Shown here piece by piece: positions 25,369-33,443 of a stretch of DNA of 59,497 nt. The DNA is taken from positions 1 through 59,497 of the forward strand of contig CAYWNA010000058.1 of assembly GCA_964459305.1 (NCBI GenBank), read 5' to 3'. A program made the translations under genes and the position numbers. Positions within the stretch are counted from its first letter, which is position 1. Each line of letters begins with the position of its first letter. Source of the DNA: CAYWNA01 sp964459305 (GTDB lineage Bacteria > Planctomycetota > Planctomycetia > Pirellulales > Pirellulaceae). The notes beneath the pieces are model-generated. The model did not search any database. It saw only the letters and a program-made list of their open reading frames with translations, and was not told where the DNA came from.

Positions 25369-25968
25369 ATGAAAGCCATCGTTGCCATCACCATTGTTCT
25401 GTTGATACCTCCTGTCACGCTGGCCGTCGAGGGAAATGGGCGGAGGTCGTTCTGGTTGGAGACTCCCTTCGCTGAAGCCGCCTCCAAAATCGAGACCCTG
25501 CAGGGCCACCGGCGGTTGCTCAAATCGCAGGGCATCCGGCTGCTGGATTACAAAACGCAGCGGATGATACCCTCGCTCATGGACGGGAGCATTGACGCCA
25601 CCGCCGCGATCACAGGCTGCGCGCCCGATATCAGCCCGTACGAAATCGAAATGGTGGAAGAAATCCAATTGAAAACGGACTACGCCAAGGTAGTTTTCGT
25701 ACTGAAAAAACCAGCAGGCCAGTTGGCCAGCGAAACATTCACGCTCGAAGCGTTCGATCGGGGCGAGAAGACGTATGTTCAATTGCGGGTTTCCATGGGT
25801 GTCTCCACGCCCCGCCGTCGCCTTTCTCAGGGCCTCATCAACCGCGTGGCCACTCGCCGCGTGATGCAAGAAGTCTGCAATGCGTTGTGGAACATGCAAC
25901 AGGAACTGATTCGCGTGGCCGGCGACGAAAAACCGGTCGACAGTGTCTCTATCTTCAGTCAGCGATAG
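25369..25968 (+). CDS. Secreted hypothetical protein (199 aa)
   Basis: ATG 25369 begins a clean signal peptide, MKAIVAITIVLLIPPVTLAV, so this start is preferred over the open frame that extends to 25186 across the lipoprotein gene. The mature part of about 180 residues includes FWLETPFAEAASKIETLQGH and ends in a helical segment (RVMQEVCNALWNMQQELIRV). No known domain was recognised. It follows the lipoprotein by 32 bases in the same direction, so the two may be co-transcribed. Confidence 0.65.
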   Translation: MKAIVAITIVLLIPPVTLAVEGNGRRSFWLETPFAEAASKIETLQGHRRLLKSQGIRLLDYKTQRMIPSLMDGSIDATAAITGCAPDISPYEIEMVEEIQLKTDYAKVVFVLKKPAGQLASETFTLEAFDRGEKTYVQLRVSMGVSTPRRRLSQGLINRVATRRVMQEVCNALWNMQQELIRVAGDEKPVDSVSIFSQR

Positions 25969-26130
25969 AACGACTCTCCGAGACCATGGGCAACGGTCTT
26001 TGTGCCGTTCCACGAACCACCGAGTTCGCTGCCATCTCACCGAAGGTTAGGCAGGGCGTCTTCTACAGAACTCAAACAGTCTTTCGGAGCCCATTGCAGT
26101 AAATGTGAAAACGTCTACAGTGAGGATTGA

Positions 26131-26187
26131 GGCGAGCGGCGGAAATTCGCACACCCGTGGGATAGGCTTCCATCTGCCGCTCGCCTA
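26131..26187. repeat. Palindrome AGGCGAGCGGC before ugd
   Basis: Perfect 11-base arms AGGCGAGCGGC (26131-26141) and GCCGCTCGCCT (26177-26187). The same arm sequence recurs in the elements at 31975-32120 and 57769-57896. It lies 45 bases before the UDP-glucose dehydrogenase start. Confidence 0.7.
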
Positions 26188-26232
26188 TGGAGTTCTGCCA
26201 AGCCATCGAGGACACACACGGAGGGAGTCGAC

Positions 26233-27603
26233 GTGAAGACGATCACTTGCATTGGCGCAGGCTATGTTGGCGGCCCGACCATGGCGGTTATCGCTAAGCA
26301 TTGCCCTGAGTACCGGGTCGTTGTGGCAGATATTGACGAGGAGCGGATTCGCGCATGGCAGAGCGATCATTTGCCGATCTACGAACCGGGGCTCTTCGAA
26401 GTCGTGACGGAGGCTCGTGGACGCAATCTATCTTTCACGTCCGATATCACCGAGGCCATACGGGCCGGCGACGTCATCTTTGTAAGCGTCAATACGCCGA
26501 CGAAGACTTTCGGTCGCGGTGCAGGACGAGCCGCTGATCTGCAGTACTGGGAGAAGACGGCACGGCAGATTCTTCGGGACTCGCAATCCGACAAGATTGT
26601 GGTCGAAAAGAGTACGCTGCCCGTGCGCACGGCGGCGGCCATGGGACGAATCCTGCATTCGCGCGAGAGCGGCCATCGCTTCGAGGTACTGTCGAATCCG
26701 GAGTTTCTGGCCGAAGGGACTGCCATCCGGGATCTCGAAGCCCCCGATCGCGTTCTCATCGGAGGACGGCAGACAACGATGGGACAGGAAGCGGTTCAGG
26801 CTCTGGTGGACATCTACGCCCACTGGGTCCCGCGCGAGCGCATTCTCACCGCCAACGTCTGGTCCAGCGAACTGTCGAAACTGGTGGCCAACGCTTTCCT
26901 GGCGCAGCGGATCAGTTCGATCAACAGCATCTCCGCCTTGTGCGAGGCGACTGGTGCCGACGTACAGGAGGTCGCACGGGCGATTGGTTTCGACTCGCGC
27001 ATCGGGCCGAAGTTCCTGCAGGCCAGCGTCGGGTTCGGCGGCTCCTGCTTCAAGAAGGACATTTTGAATCTGGTGTACCTCTGCGAAACGTACGGACTCG
27101 ACGAAGTGGCCCGATACTGGGAGCAGGTCGTCGCCATGAACGAATACCAGGGCGACCGATTTGTCGACACGATCGTCAAGACCATGTTCAACACCATTGC
27201 CGGCAAACGCGTTGCCGTTTTCGGTTTCGCCTTCAAAGCCAACACAGGCGATACGCGCGAAAGCCCGGCCATCCGCATATGCCGGCAGTTGCACGCCGAA
27301 CAAGCGTCGGTCGTGGTGACCGATCCCCAAGCGTTAGAGTACGCCGCCCGCGACCTGGAGGACCTTGGAGACACCATCCAGTACGAGCCCGATCCGTACC
27401 GCGCCGCCCAAGGCGCACACGCGATCCTGGTCGCAACCGAATGGGACACCTACCGCGAACTCGACTACGATCGCATCTACGCCGCCATGGAAAAGCCCGC
27501 GTTTGTCTTCGACGGCCGCAACATCCTCGACCACGACGCCCTGCGAAAACTGGGCTTCCACGCATACGCAATAGGCAAGCCCGCGACCAAGGCAGAAGAG
27601 TGA
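26233..27603 (+). CDS. ugd: UDP-glucose 6-dehydrogenase, eukaryote type
   Basis: A 456-residue enzyme that oxidises UDP-glucose twice to UDP-glucuronate using NAD+. The start is GTG 26233, with GGAGGGAG close upstream. Visible motifs: ITCIGAGYVGGPT (Rossmann loop), VNTPTKTFGRGAGRAADLQY, SNPEFLAEGTAIRDL, ELSKLVANAFLAQRISSIN, the active-site cysteine 272 in FGGSCFKKD, and FGFAFKANTGDTRESPAI. The VNTPTK...RAADL and FKANTGDTRES patterns are those of animal and plant enzymes rather than the shorter Ugd/TuaD type. It supplies uronic acid donors for surface polysaccharide. It appears monocistronic; repeats follow downstream. Confidence 0.93.
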   Translation: MKTITCIGAGYVGGPTMAVIAKHCPEYRVVVADIDEERIRAWQSDHLPIYEPGLFEVVTEARGRNLSFTSDITEAIRAGDVIFVSVNTPTKTFGRGAGRAADLQYWEKTARQILRDSQSDKIVVEKSTLPVRTAAAMGRILHSRESGHRFEVLSNPEFLAEGTAIRDLEAPDRVLIGGRQTTMGQEAVQALVDIYAHWVPRERILTANVWSSELSKLVANAFLAQRISSINSISALCEATGADVQEVARAIGFDSRIGPKFLQASVGFGGSCFKKDILNLVYLCETYGLDEVARYWEQVVAMNEYQGDRFVDTIVKTMFNTIAGKRVAVFGFAFKANTGDTRESPAIRICRQLHAEQASVVVTDPQALEYAARDLEDLGDTIQYEPDPYRAAQGAHAILVATEWDTYRELDYDRIYAAMEKPAFVFDGRNILDHDALRKLGFHAYAIGKPATKAEE

Positions 27604-27981
27604 CACGCTGCCCCGGCAAGCCGCCATGTCATGCCATAAGACGATATCGCGGTGTAAGCTGTAGGGTGGGCCAAAGTGAACCACTGCCTCAAGCAGTGAA
27701 GAGCCAACAGCATCTGGCGACGCCAAACACACAACACCGTCATACAACGAACGACGGCCCACCGGAATGTGCTCACCAACGTCATTTCGTGTGCGTCGTG
27801 GTGAAGGACTCTCCGGCCACTTTCTCCGATGCGGTTCGTGGGATGCGCGGCACTCGAAGGATGGTCAGCGGTTTCTGGTGGGCCGTATTGACCGATTCGA
27901 CGCGTCGGGACATTGGTCAACCGTTCGCCGACGCCCGGATATTGCCAACGGTCCGGGGTGGCCTACCCTACGTCTTCCGGC
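27604..27981. other. Gap with inverted repeat copies
   Basis: 378 bases between ugd and the Ldh2-family gene (convergent). No gene was seen. It contains two facing copies of a GTAGGGTGGGCC-type palindromic element (27661-27763 and 27877-27971). Confidence 0.6.
27661..27971. repeat. Two facing GTAGGGTGGGCC elements
   Basis: Copy 1 runs from GTAGGGTGGGCC (27661) to CGGCCCACC (ending 27763). Copy 2 runs from GGTGGGCCG (27877) to GGCCTACCCTAC (ending 27971). The outer ends pair with one mismatch across 311 bases. They look like degraded palindromic elements rather than coding sequence. Confidence 0.6.
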
Positions 27982-29070
27982 CTACGTGCCTGCTAATGGG
28001 CCTAATCCAACTTCATTCCCAAGTTCGTTCAGCCGCTCGATCTGTTTCGGCGAATAGGCGATTCCCTTCGACAAGGAAAGAGCCCTCTGCCGATGTTCCT
28101 TTTCTCCGGGCAGCAGCATGTCTTCGCCGCCGTATTTCCGAATGTCGGCGACGGTATCTGAAATGTGTTGAAGAGCGTCTTCGCGGGGAAAAAGCGTATC
28201 GATGCGCCATGCTTCAAACGTCTGTGTGATCCAACGATTGGCACCGTGCGTGACCGGATCGATGAAGGTTGACGGGCCACCGCCAACCACACTGTCCAGC
28301 TCGATCAAGGTCGCCAATCCCGTGCCCTTGAATCCCGCATCGGCCTTGTCCGCCTTTTCTTTCCCTAGCCCACCAAGCGGCACCATGGATCCGGAGGTTA
28401 GAAAGTCCTTGGGATTCTCGAAGCTGGCCGGGTCCGTCGTTTCCTCGCCGTTCTTGTCAAGCACGGGAAACGGCAACGGGGTACCTTCGATCAGGGCCTT
28501 CACGACGCCGCTTACCGCGTGAATTGTCGTCGCCATGTCGATTGTGATGACTCTTTCGTTGTAAGGCAGAGACCAGGAGATCACATTCGTACCGAGACGA
28601 TTGCGTTCGCCTCCGTAGGGCCTCGCGACAGAAGGCGTGGTGCAAGTCACTCGCCCGGCCAAATCGCGTTCTTCGCAGATTTCTTCGGAGTACACTCCCG
28701 CCGCTCCGAAATGATTGGCGTTGAAGACATAGACTTTGCCGATTCCGTGTGTTCTCGCTAGCTCTTTCACGCAATCGATGGCGGATTTGGCCACGGGATG
28801 TCCCAGATCTCCACGGGCATCGAAATGTCTAATCGGAAAACCCTTGTTTCTGGTCACGTCTTCGGGTATTGCGTCCGGATCCGTTCCCCCTTCCTTGATC
28901 GAACTGACGACAAGAAGGTCGAAGTTGTTGACACCGTGCGAGAATATCCCGCGCATATCCGCCTCAACCAACACGTCGGCTGTCATGCTCGCTTTGTCCG
29001 ACGAGACACCGTGCCGTTCCATAATTGTCGCAACGTATGTCTTGACGGCTTCCGGTCTGCACCTTTGCAT
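27982..29070 (-). CDS. Ldh2 family malate/L-lactate-type dehydrogenase
   Basis: A 362-residue NAD(P)-dependent oxidoreductase of the Ldh2/ureidoglycolate dehydrogenase family. ATG 29070 follows AGGGAAG and is preferred over ATG 29127. Family patterns: VEADMRGIFSHGVNNF near residue 35, NANHFGAAGVYSE, GTNVISWSLPY, TIDMATTIHAVSG, and the C-terminal TLIELDSVVGGG. Substrates in the family are 2-hydroxyacids such as malate, lactate or 2,3-diketogulonate. Near the C-terminus RALSLSKGIAYS matches a peptide commonly produced by a dispersed bacterial repeat (GCCC...CTTGTCGAAGGG), suggesting a small in-frame repeat insertion. It converges with ugd. Confidence 0.85.
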   Translation of the reverse strand: MQRCRPEAVKTYVATIMERHGVSSDKASMTADVLVEADMRGIFSHGVNNFDLLVVSSIKEGGTDPDAIPEDVTRNKGFPIRHFDARGDLGHPVAKSAIDCVKELARTHGIGKVYVFNANHFGAAGVYSEEICEERDLAGRVTCTTPSVARPYGGERNRLGTNVISWSLPYNERVITIDMATTIHAVSGVVKALIEGTPLPFPVLDKNGEETTDPASFENPKDFLTSGSMVPLGGLGKEKADKADAGFKGTGLATLIELDSVVGGGPSTFIDPVTHGANRWITQTFEAWRIDTLFPREDALQHISDTVADIRKYGGEDMLLPGEKEHRQRALSLSKGIAYSPKQIERLNELGNEVGLGPLAGT

Positions 29071-29131
29071 GGGTCTTCCCTTTGATGATTCGTGCGATTT
29101 GGCAAAAGCATCCCCGCTAGGGAACATCCTC

Positions 29132-29213
29132 GTTTAACCCGCAGCCGGAGGCGATGGCGACCAGTGGGATGGATTGTCCCCGCGCAACGCCCGCCTGTGC
29201 CTCTGGTTCAAAC
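29132..29213. repeat. Degenerate hairpin repeat (AGCCGGAGGC family)
   Basis: The left arm GTTTAACCCGCAGCCGGAGG (29132-29151) and the right part GCCTCTGGTTCAAAC (about 29199-29213) pair imperfectly. It is related to the hairpin at 23650-23716. It lies between the Ldh2 gene start and the ThuA gene stop. Confidence 0.55.
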
Positions 29214-29257
29214 GAGCTTGCACAATGCCAATCGGAGTTGTCACTGTATCGGCGATC

Positions 29258-30025
29258 CTACGGCAAGCGGCCGGCCACCCAGCGGATGCCTTGCGACATT
29301 AGTTGCTGGAAGCTCTTGTTCGTCCACGCCCTGGCATCGTGACCGCTTTGGTAGCCGAGTACTCGGGCCTTGCCGTAGTTGTGAACCCACGCAATCTGCT
29401 TATCACTGCGAGAATGGTCCCCTGTGAGGAGGACATGGATGTTGTCGCAAAAGGTCTGGTGGTTGTAGGGCTCGTCCTCGATCTCGAAATCAGTCATGCC
29501 CTTGGTGATTGCGTGGTTCGGGTCCTCGATATGCACTTTGACCTTTCCAAACCCGGTCCCGCTTCTGGGGATCTGAACACCGTTTCGCTCGCCCGGTGCG
29601 AGCCAGAACTTGCCGCCGGCGATCTTCTCGAATTTCGGCCAGCCCTGACAGTTCGCCAACGCATGATGCCAGACCACGAGGCCGACGCCTTTATCGAGCA
29701 GTGTGAGAAAGTTCTTCTTTTGAATGTCGGTGATTCCGCTGGACAAGTTGTACATGACGATTGCGTCATACTTGAAGCCGCTGATATCATCAAACACCGT
29801 GTAAGGGCCGCCTTTCCAGATTTCGTACTCGATGTTGTCGAGGCCGTTCCAGAGCACATCGAACCCACGCTCGTCATACCCGTGACCACCGACCAGGATG
29901 ACCACCTTGATCTTCTCTTTGGCCTCACGCGCCGGTTCGCCTGCGGAAGCCTGTGTCGTTCCCACGGGCAACGGTAGGCAGGCGATTCCAGCGAGAAGGA
30001 TCCCCAATCTGATTCTCTCGATCAT
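29258..30025 (-). CDS. Secreted ThuA-domain protein
   Basis: A 255-residue protein from ATG 30025 (AGGAAAGG about 10 bases upstream) with a signal peptide MIERIRLGILLAGIACLPLP. The frame continues to 30256 but runs into a palindromic repeat. The ThuA (trehalose-utilisation, glutamine amidotransferase-like) fold is shown by KIKVVILVGGHGYDERGF, DDISGFKYDAIVMYNLSSG, GVGLVVWHHALANCQGWP, the histidine in HIEDPNHAITKGM, and GYQSGHDARAWTN near the end. The family is common in planctomycete sugar clusters, with no firmly known reaction. Direction and spacing do not tie it to a neighbour. Confidence 0.85.
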   Translation of the reverse strand: MIERIRLGILLAGIACLPLPVGTTQASAGEPAREAKEKIKVVILVGGHGYDERGFDVLWNGLDNIEYEIWKGGPYTVFDDISGFKYDAIVMYNLSSGITDIQKKNFLTLLDKGVGLVVWHHALANCQGWPKFEKIAGGKFWLAPGERNGVQIPRSGTGFGKVKVHIEDPNHAITKGMTDFEIEDEPYNHQTFCDNIHVLLTGDHSRSDKQIAWVHNYGKARVLGYQSGHDARAWTNKSFQQLMSQGIRWVAGRLP

Positions 30026-30535
30026 GTTCTTGTTTCCTTTCCTGTCAGAATTCACGTATCGGATTTCAGCACGGCGCGTCTGAATCACCAAGTCGCCGAT
30101 TACGATGGTCACGAACCGAGTACGGCCATCGCGGTGTCTATTGTCGCCGCCCAACGCTCGTTCCGCAATGCATCGGACGCCCCAGAGACTTTCTATGCCG
30201 CGTCCGGTTGGAAATGTCCGTAGCCGAACTCGCCAGAGTTTGGGCGGAAGCTGCACTCCACCAAAGTCTGGCGACTTCGGCTACATGCGCAATGGGAAAA
30301 ACCAAACCGGCCGCGCTCTAGCACGTCGATGTTGGCGATAATGGATGGCATCTGCTGCATGGGGACTGGACATGGTATCATCGAAGACTGTGGGGGAGCC
30401 AATCGAGTAAACCTGCCGGATTCTGAGATGATTTTGCCCGGCAATCATTTTGCCTGAAGAACACAGGGCGATATCATCTCTTGGCAGAATCATGATCCAA
30501 CCGTCGAGTGGAACCAAACAGGAGATGAGAGAACC
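30026..30535. other. Divergent gap with family A repeat
   Basis: 510 bases between the divergent ThuA and Gfo/Idh/MocA genes. It contains palindromic element A copy 2 and, near 30427-30462, a short degenerate repeat (GATTTTGCCCGGCAATCATT) of a kind dispersed in many bacteria. No gene was seen; promoters for both neighbours should lie here. Confidence 0.6.
30194..30320. repeat. Palindromic element, family A copy 2
   Basis: Inner arms 30220-30243 (GTAGCCGAACTCGCCAGAGT...) and 30261-30284 (...GGCGACTTCGGCTAC). The orientation is opposite to copy 1. The outer parts are more diverged than in the other copies. Confidence 0.8.
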
Positions 30536-31930
30536 ATGAAACCGAACCGACGCGAGTTCTTGGGCTCGGCTGCAGCGGCTGTCGCGGCGGCCACGATCGT
30601 TCCTCGCCATGTGCTTGGTGGACCAAAGTTCGTTGCGCCTAGCGACAAGGTGAACGTCGCCCTGGTGGGTGCCGGCGGCCAAGGACGCAGCAACACCCGC
30701 CTTCTGTTTAAGGAAGAAAACGCGCAAGTCATGGCGGTGGCGGACCCGATCGAGCAGCATAATCTCGATGCCTTTTACTACCGCGGGGCGGGTGGGCGAA
30801 AGCCGGTGCAGGCGGAAATCGAGAAGCACTACGGCGAGAAGACACCCAACTACCGTTGTGCCGAGTACGAGGACTTCCGCGTGATGCTCGAAAAGGAGAA
30901 GGCCATCGACGCGATCCTGTGTGCGACGCCCGACCATCTGCATGCCTTCGTCTCGGTTACCGCCATGCGTGCCGGCAAGCATGTCTACTGCGAAAAGCCG
31001 CTGACCCACAACGTATGGGAAGCTCGCCAGGTCGCCAGAGTCGCCAAGGAAACTGGCGTGGCAACGCAGATGGGTAACCAAGGGCATTCGCGAGAAGGTA
31101 TCAGGCAGACGTGCGAATGGATCTGGGATGGGGTCATCGGTCCGGTACACGAAGTCCATGCCTGGGTCGGCGCAGGCCGATGGAACAAAGAACTGACGGG
31201 GAGGCCCACGGAGACGCCGCCTGTGCCCGCCGGTGTGAACTGGGACTTGTGGCTGGGACCGCGCGAACCGGTCCCGTATCACCCGGCGTACACTCCAGTG
31301 ACTTGGCGCGACTTCTGGGCGTTTGGATCAGGAGCCATGGGCGATTTCGGCTGCCACGATCTTGACGCTGCCATGTGGGCCCTTGATTTGGCGGAACCCC
31401 TGACCATCGAAGCCCGACCCGCGGGAAATATGGACGCGGACATCGCACCGCACGGCGAGATTTGCTACTACCAGTTCGGAGCCCGTGGCGACAAGCCGCC
31501 GGTGAAGGTCACGTGGTATGACGGCGGATTGAAGCCGCCCTGCCCGGAGGAAATCCCCGAGGGGAGTTCGCTGCCGGGCCGCGGAGTGCTGTTCGTCGGC
31601 CAAAAGGGCTCGATGCTCTGCGACGGCGCCGGTGGGTCGTGTCGGCTGCTGCCGTACGAGAAGACCTCTGCATACGAGCGCCCGCCGGCGACGCTCCCTC
31701 GCTCCGAAGGCCACCATCGCGACTGGCTGGCTGCGTGCAAGGGCGGAACGCCTGCGAGTTCGAATTTCGAGTACGGCGCAAAACTTGCCGAGTTGGTCCT
31801 GCTGGGCATCGTATCGCAGCGCACTGGAAAAAAGCTCAATTGGGACGCGGCGAACATGAAGGCACGCGGATTGCCCGAGGCCGACCCGTTTATCAAGGAA
31901 CAGTATCGCAAAGGTTGGGAGATCGTCTGA
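30536..31930 (+). CDS. Tat-exported Gfo/Idh/MocA family oxidoreductase
   Basis: A 464-residue protein with GGAGATGAGAG upstream of ATG 30536. A twin-arginine signal (NRREFLGSAAAAVAAATIV) precedes a nucleotide-binding fold (VNVALVGAGGQGRSNTRLL), DAILCATPDHLHAF and the catalytic signature YCEKPLTHN. Then QMGNQGHSREGIRQTCEWI and NWDLWLGPREPVPYHP mark the large planctomycete subfamily. It probably performs NAD(P)-dependent oxidation or reduction of a sugar derivative in the periplasm. It is longer than the 12333-13622 and 57894-59096 relatives and complete in its key motifs. It stands alone, with a repeat element downstream. Confidence 0.88.
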   Translation: MKPNRREFLGSAAAAVAAATIVPRHVLGGPKFVAPSDKVNVALVGAGGQGRSNTRLLFKEENAQVMAVADPIEQHNLDAFYYRGAGGRKPVQAEIEKHYGEKTPNYRCAEYEDFRVMLEKEKAIDAILCATPDHLHAFVSVTAMRAGKHVYCEKPLTHNVWEARQVARVAKETGVATQMGNQGHSREGIRQTCEWIWDGVIGPVHEVHAWVGAGRWNKELTGRPTETPPVPAGVNWDLWLGPREPVPYHPAYTPVTWRDFWAFGSGAMGDFGCHDLDAAMWALDLAEPLTIEARPAGNMDADIAPHGEICYYQFGARGDKPPVKVTWYDGGLKPPCPEEIPEGSSLPGRGVLFVGQKGSMLCDGAGGSCRLLPYEKTSAYERPPATLPRSEGHHRDWLAACKGGTPASSNFEYGAKLAELVLLGIVSQRTGKKLNWDAANMKARGLPEADPFIKEQYRKGWEIV

Positions 31931-31974
31931 ACGAGCGGAGCAGCACTGGACCCAAAATATCACATATTCCCTTG

Positions 31975-32120
31975 GCGAGCGGCGGGCGTGAGCCCGCTGA
32001 TTGTTGTGCTAAACGCGCATTCGGTAGCTTGTCGCAGGACATCACCGCCGGTGAAATTAGAACGGGGCCTTCGCGTGCAGTCTGATCGAGAAATCAGGGG
32101 CCTAACGGCCCCCGCTCGCC
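31975..32120. repeat. Palindromic element with GGCGAGCGG ends
   Basis: The left part (31975-32003) begins GGCGAGCGGCGGGCGTGAGC. The right part (32092-32120), on the other strand, begins GGCGAGCGGGGGCCGTTAGG; the 29-base ends pair with several mismatches. It lies between convergent genes and is probably a MITE-like or REP-like element. Confidence 0.65.
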
Positions 32121-32140
32121 ATTTTTTCGCAACCAACGGG

Positions 32141-33415
32141 CTAGTTGAACCACACCGCGAAACCTATGAACTGGCCGCCAAAGACGCGCTGCAGGCGTTC
32201 CCATGTGACGGCCGAGGTGAGTTGGCCTTTTTCCAGATAGGGAGCGGCAGCGCTGCCGTGCGCCCAGAGGATCAGGTCGAACTCGCGCGGTTCGGTGAAG
32301 ACACGCTGTAGGTTGACCCCCAAGCCCTCGGCGTCCGAGCGCCAAAACGGAATCAGCTTCTGGCCGGCGAGCAGTGCCTCGGCTTCGTCGAGGAACTCAT
32401 GCCAGGCTTCGACCATCTCGCGCGTGACGCGAATCCCGGGAATCACGCCGGTTTGGTGCGGCCCGGGGATCCATTCGCGTTCGTTGTCGTCTTCCGCAAG
32501 AACGGCCTTCCACGTCATGCGGCTTTGTTGGATCATCGTCTGCAAATGTCGCAGCGCTGATTCCAGTCGCTGCGGTTCTTCGAGCGGAAGCCGAATCAAG
32601 TGGAGCATTGCGATCTCGTCCAAGATCGGCCCGACGAAGCCACCTGAGGACGATCGCGAGATCGAATAGGGGGATTCGACGTTGGAGAAAAACATGTGTC
32701 CCGTGCATTCAAACGGTTCCGACCAATCGTATGCTAAACCGACGTCGCACACCGCCATCAACAGATGGCAATAACCGCGCAGCCAATGGACATCCGCTTT
32801 GTCGAACGAGACAGTAAAATCCTCGGCTCTCTCGCGCGTGACGTTCCTATTCCGGCGGAATATGCGGGCGTAGATGCGCCACAGCTTCTCATTCTCCTCG
32901 GCGATGCCGTCGCGGTTCAGGTCGAGGCGAATCATGCCAAAATGCAGCGGCAGTTTCACGTCCGGGTCGTCCACCAGCGACAACGTCGCCTCGGCTTTTT
33001 CCAGCCCAGCGGCAAATCGCTTGAGGATACCGCGGGCCTGACGATAGTCGATCTTCTCCGGCTCTGGGTTCGGAGGCACGGGCATGCGCAGAATCGGCAC
33101 GCCGCCCGCCCCAATATTGCCGCCCATCAGCCCGATCAACAGCGATTGTTTCCCTTTGGCACCGTACCGATGCAGCGACTGTCCCAATCGTTCCACAGAC
33201 CGTATGACCTGCAATACGCCCAACTGGAATCGGACGTGGTCATCGTCCGGGTGGGCCGCAAGGTAGTCTGATAGCGCCTTCTCGCCCGCTGCCAGTTCGC
33301 CGTCGACCAGATACCTCTCGACCAGCGGCGGCTGGCGTTCAGGCTCCTCGGCCGAACCGGCACTGACGACTAACGCCAACGAAGCAGCGCAGAGCAACGG
33401 AATGGAGTTTCGCAT
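32141..33415 (-). CDS. Secreted unknown protein, EF-hand-like loop (copy 2)
   Basis: A 424-residue protein with a signal peptide (MRNSIPLLCAASLALVVSAG) and GGGAGAAATCC before ATG 33415. The N-terminus resembles TPR helices (GELAAGEKALSDYLAAHPDD, RFQLGVLQVIRSVERLGQSL). A loop DLNRDGIAEENE has the D-x-N-x-D-G-x(5)-E spacing of a calcium-binding EF-hand. The end has a conserved block (NLQRVFTEPREFDLILWAHG). It is a tandem paralogue of the upstream 33444-34643 gene, 28 bases apart, so they form a two-gene operon. I do not recognise a named family. Confidence 0.75.
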   Translation of the reverse strand: MRNSIPLLCAASLALVVSAGSAEEPERQPPLVERYLVDGELAAGEKALSDYLAAHPDDDHVRFQLGVLQVIRSVERLGQSLHRYGAKGKQSLLIGLMGGNIGAGGVPILRMPVPPNPEPEKIDYRQARGILKRFAAGLEKAEATLSLVDDPDVKLPLHFGMIRLDLNRDGIAEENEKLWRIYARIFRRNRNVTRERAEDFTVSFDKADVHWLRGYCHLLMAVCDVGLAYDWSEPFECTGHMFFSNVESPYSISRSSSGGFVGPILDEIAMLHLIRLPLEEPQRLESALRHLQTMIQQSRMTWKAVLAEDDNEREWIPGPHQTGVIPGIRVTREMVEAWHEFLDEAEALLAGQKLIPFWRSDAEGLGVNLQRVFTEPREFDLILWAHGSAAAPYLEKGQLTSAVTWERLQRVFGGQFIGFAVWFN

Positions 33416-33443
33416 GGATTTCTCCCACCAGTGCGAGGTCCCG

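Noticed and set aside
26940..28229. Open frame of 429 codons overlapping ugd and the repeats after it
   Set aside because: It overlaps the well-supported ugd in another frame and then runs through repeat sequence.
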